Assembly: GCA_035513275.1 (NCBI GenBank)
Contig: DATKCJ010000224.1
Span: forward strand, 1-7,841
Source: DATKCJ01 sp035513275
GTDB taxonomy: Bacteria; Verrucomicrobiota; Verrucomicrobiia; Opitutales; Opitutaceae
DNA length: 7,841 bases
Reading direction: 5' to 3'
The stretch's first letter is position 1. Each line of letters opens with the position of its first letter. This document shows, one piece after another, positions 6,119 to 7,841 of this stretch. The translations under genes and the position numbers were made by a program. A model generated the notes under the pieces. It was not told the DNA's origin. It saw nothing but the letters and a program-made list of their open reading frames with translations, and made no database searches.

Positions 6119-6146
6119 TCCTTGTCCGAAGTCCGCAATCCGCATT
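6119..6146 (-). repeat. Heptamer tract, ATTGCGG type, opposite orientation
   Basis: On the plus strand the units are TCCTTGT at 6119, CCGAAGT at 6126, CCGCAAT at 6133 and CCGCATT at 6140. On the minus strand these read AATGCGG, ATTGCGG, ACTTCGG and ACAAGGA. This is the same unit as the tract at 6001, inverted, so the two form an imperfect dyad around 6036-6118. It lies 50 bases before the antiporter gene. Confidence 0.7.
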
Positions 6147-6196
6147 CAACCGGAAGGCATTGATCTTTCTCACGCCCCGCGTTTGGGTTTCCGGCG

Positions 6197-7717
6197 ATGC
6201 GACCTTCCGCACTTGTCCCGGTCCTCCTCGCAGTTCTGCTTCCGTCCGCAGCATTTGCGGCGGGGGCACCCCTTGCGGCCCCGTCGATAGAGTTTCCAAC
6301 GCCTCTCGATGGCTATGGCGACTCCGGCATCGCGAACCTTTGGGAAATACTTCGAAACCGAATCGCTGCCGATCCGTTCAACTTGTGGGCGTCGATCGTC
6401 TTTGCACTCGCGATCCTGCACACGTTCTTCGCGGCGAAGTTCCGCCACTGGGCCCACGTCGTCGAGGAGCGCCACCTCGCCCGCCTGAAGGACCGCCCAG
6501 AAGTGACCGACACCAACAAGGACGGCCAACCCGACGAGGTCAGCTTCGGCGGCCAGATTCTCCATTTCCTGGGCGAGATCGAGGCAATCTTCGGGATCTG
6601 GGTGATCGCGCTCGCGGGGGTGATCATCGGGTTCAAGGGCCTCGACACGGCCGTCTACTACATCGGCCACAAGGTCAACTACACCGAGCCCCTCTTTGTT
6701 GTCGTGATCATGACGCTTGCCTCCACGCGTCCGATACTGCGGCTTGCTGAAAACGGGCTCGCCGCAGTCGCTCGGATCGGCGGCAGCACGCCCGGCGCAT
6801 GGTGGGTGGCGATCCTCGTCGTCGCGCCTGTCCTCGGATCATTGATCACGGAACCTGCTGCCATGACGATCGCCGCGCTGTTGCTCGCGAAGCAGTTCTA
6901 CACGCTCGATCCGAGCCCGCGCCTAAAATACGCCACACTCGGCCTTTTGTTTGTGAACATTTCTGTCGGCGGCACGTTTACGCACTTCGCAGCGCCGCCC
7001 GTGCTGATGGTCGCCGCGCCTTGGGGTTGGGACATCGCATACATGTTCACTCATTTCGGCTGGCGCGCCCTCATCGGCATCATCATCGGCACCACGCTTT
7101 ACTGGGCGGTTTTTCGCAAGGAACTGGCCTCGCTGGCCGGGAAGCGGCCCGGCGGAGGTGCAGCCGCGGGCGTCGAAGGTGGGCCGATACCCGTGTGGAT
7201 CACACTCGTCTGCGCGGGCTTCATGGCGTTCACCGTGTGGCGCGCGCACGACCCGGCGCTGTTCATCGGTGGGTTCCTTTTCTTCCTCGCATTCGCGCAA
7301 GCCACGGCACACCACCAAGGCCCGCTCGACCTCAAGCCTGCCCTGCTCGTCGGCTTCTTCCTCGCAGGCCTCGTCAACCACGGAGGTGTGCAGGGTTGGT
7401 GGATCCAGCCGGTCCTCAGCTCGCTCGGCGAGACGCCGCTGTTCCTCGGCGCCACGATTCTCACCGCCTTCAACGACAACGCTGCCATCACATATCTCGC
7501 CACACTCGTGCCCGATTTCACCGATGAGCTCAAATATGCAGTCGTCGCCGGCGCAGTGACGGGCGGTGGCCTCACCGTCATCGCCAACGCGCCCAACCCT
7601 GCAGGCCAGTCGATACTCCAGAAATACTTCGGGCCCGCAGGAGTCTCGCCGCTCGGCCTTGTCCTGGGCGCACTCGTGCCAACCATCCTCCTTGGACTTT
7701 GCTTTATGCTGCTCTGA
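6197..7717 (+). CDS. Putative Na+/H+ antiporter (PF07399-type, 506 aa)
   Basis: Polytopic membrane protein, probably exchanging Na+ for H+. A cleavable-type signal (residues 1-22, hydrophobic 6-20, AFA-AG) precedes about 11 further hydrophobic segments. An extramembrane stretch at about 81-118 contains DTNKDGQPDE (105-114), a calcium-loop-like sequence. The transport core shows two related halves: LITEPAAMTIAALLL (216-230) and NISVGGTFTHFAAPPVLMVA (254-273), then FNDNAAITYLA (425-435) and GGGLTVIANAPNPAG (456-470). Such paired D/N- and P-containing broken helices are typical of the IT superfamily, so it is distantly related to the transporter at 3647-4975 but is not a duplicate. ATG 6197 is chosen because it begins the signal sequence; no Shine-Dalgarno site is visible. 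The gene follows serB on the same strand, but a 201-base spacer with inverted repeats suggests separate transcription. Substrate is inferred from family naming only. Confidence 0.88.
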   Translation: MRPSALVPVLLAVLLPSAAFAAGAPLAAPSIEFPTPLDGYGDSGIANLWEILRNRIAADPFNLWASIVFALAILHTFFAAKFRHWAHVVEERHLARLKDRPEVTDTNKDGQPDEVSFGGQILHFLGEIEAIFGIWVIALAGVIIGFKGLDTAVYYIGHKVNYTEPLFVVVIMTLASTRPILRLAENGLAAVARIGGSTPGAWWVAILVVAPVLGSLITEPAAMTIAALLLAKQFYTLDPSPRLKYATLGLLFVNISVGGTFTHFAAPPVLMVAAPWGWDIAYMFTHFGWRALIGIIIGTTLYWAVFRKELASLAGKRPGGGAAAGVEGGPIPVWITLVCAGFMAFTVWRAHDPALFIGGFLFFLAFAQATAHHQGPLDLKPALLVGFFLAGLVNHGGVQGWWIQPVLSSLGETPLFLGATILTAFNDNAAITYLATLVPDFTDELKYAVVAGAVTGGGLTVIANAPNPAGQSILQKYFGPAGVSPLGLVLGALVPTILLGLCFMLL

Positions 7718-7719
7718 TG

Positions 7720-7754
7720 ATTGCGGCTCGCGAGATGGGGATTGCGCCTCGATT
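7720..7754 (+). repeat. Heptamer tract, ATTGCGG type, 3' of the second antiporter gene
   Basis: ATTGCGG at 7720, CTCGCGA at 7727, GATGGGG at 7734, ATTGCGC at 7741 and CTCGATT at 7748 keep a 7-base register. The two ATTGCG copies are exactly 21 bases apart, and so are the two CTCG units. The tract starts two bases after the stop. Confidence 0.6.
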
Positions 7755-7774
7755 TGTCATTCAGCTCGACCGTT

Positions 7775-7791
7775 CGACCGCACTCAGGTCG
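7775..7791. terminator. Short hairpin downstream of the second antiporter gene
   Basis: CGACC (7775-7779) pairs with GGTCG (7787-7791) around a 7-base loop; a second CGACC at 7767 could compete. There is no T-run. It is weakly supported as a terminator. Nothing else is recognisable from 7792 to the window end. Confidence 0.3.
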
Positions 7792-7841
7792 CTCTAAGCT
7801 GGCGCTGATCGGCACTTGGCGATTATACGCGCACCACGCGG

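Noticed and set aside
5192..6145. Long open frame (317 codons) on the minus strand opposite serB
   Set aside because: It is the mirror of a gene with all catalytic HAD motifs; the antisense product shows no family features and spans spacer repeats at both ends.

Overview
The window is high-GC bacterial DNA with six protein genes and repeat-rich spacers. A Verrucomicrobia-type genome (for example Opitutaceae) is my best guess, from the gene content and the style of the spacer repeats. This is inference; no rRNA or marker gene is present to settle it. No mobile-element gene, tRNA, rRNA or CRISPR array was found.

Layout: a small helical protein of unknown function (87-341, +) converges on a two-membrane-segment coiled-coil protein with a possible AIM24-like C-terminus (520-1926, -). 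That gene is divergent from a hexameric-type glutamate dehydrogenase (2114-3388, +). The dehydrogenase converges on an NhaD/CitMHS-type 12-helix ion transporter (3647-4975, -). The transporter is divergent from a short SerB-type phosphoserine phosphatase (5354-5995, +), which is followed by a second, only distantly related putative Na+/H+ antiporter (6197-7717, +). The gene functions are housekeeping: nitrogen assimilation, serine synthesis and sodium/proton homeostasis. Strand changes and long spacers argue against one operon.

The most unusual content is between the genes. Spacer after spacer contains degenerate tandem repeats with a strict 7-base period. The unit sequence differs between sites (GGRTCTN, ATTGCGG, NCTCCGA, GCTTGGA and others), but on one strand nearly every tract can be rotated to a GGR-plus-four-bases heptad. 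A tract lies shortly 3' of all six stop codons, and in each case the purine-rich strand is the coding strand of the gene just ended. One pair of inverted heptad tracts forms a ~136-base dyad between the divergent transporter and serB genes. The 258-base spacer after the dehydrogenase gene stacks a GC-rich hairpin, a REP-like palindrome, a longer inverted repeat and three heptad tracts. This heptad system resembles in principle the short tandemly repeated (STRR) heptamers known from heterocystous cyanobacteria. Here it is far more degenerate, and it is placed at gene ends.
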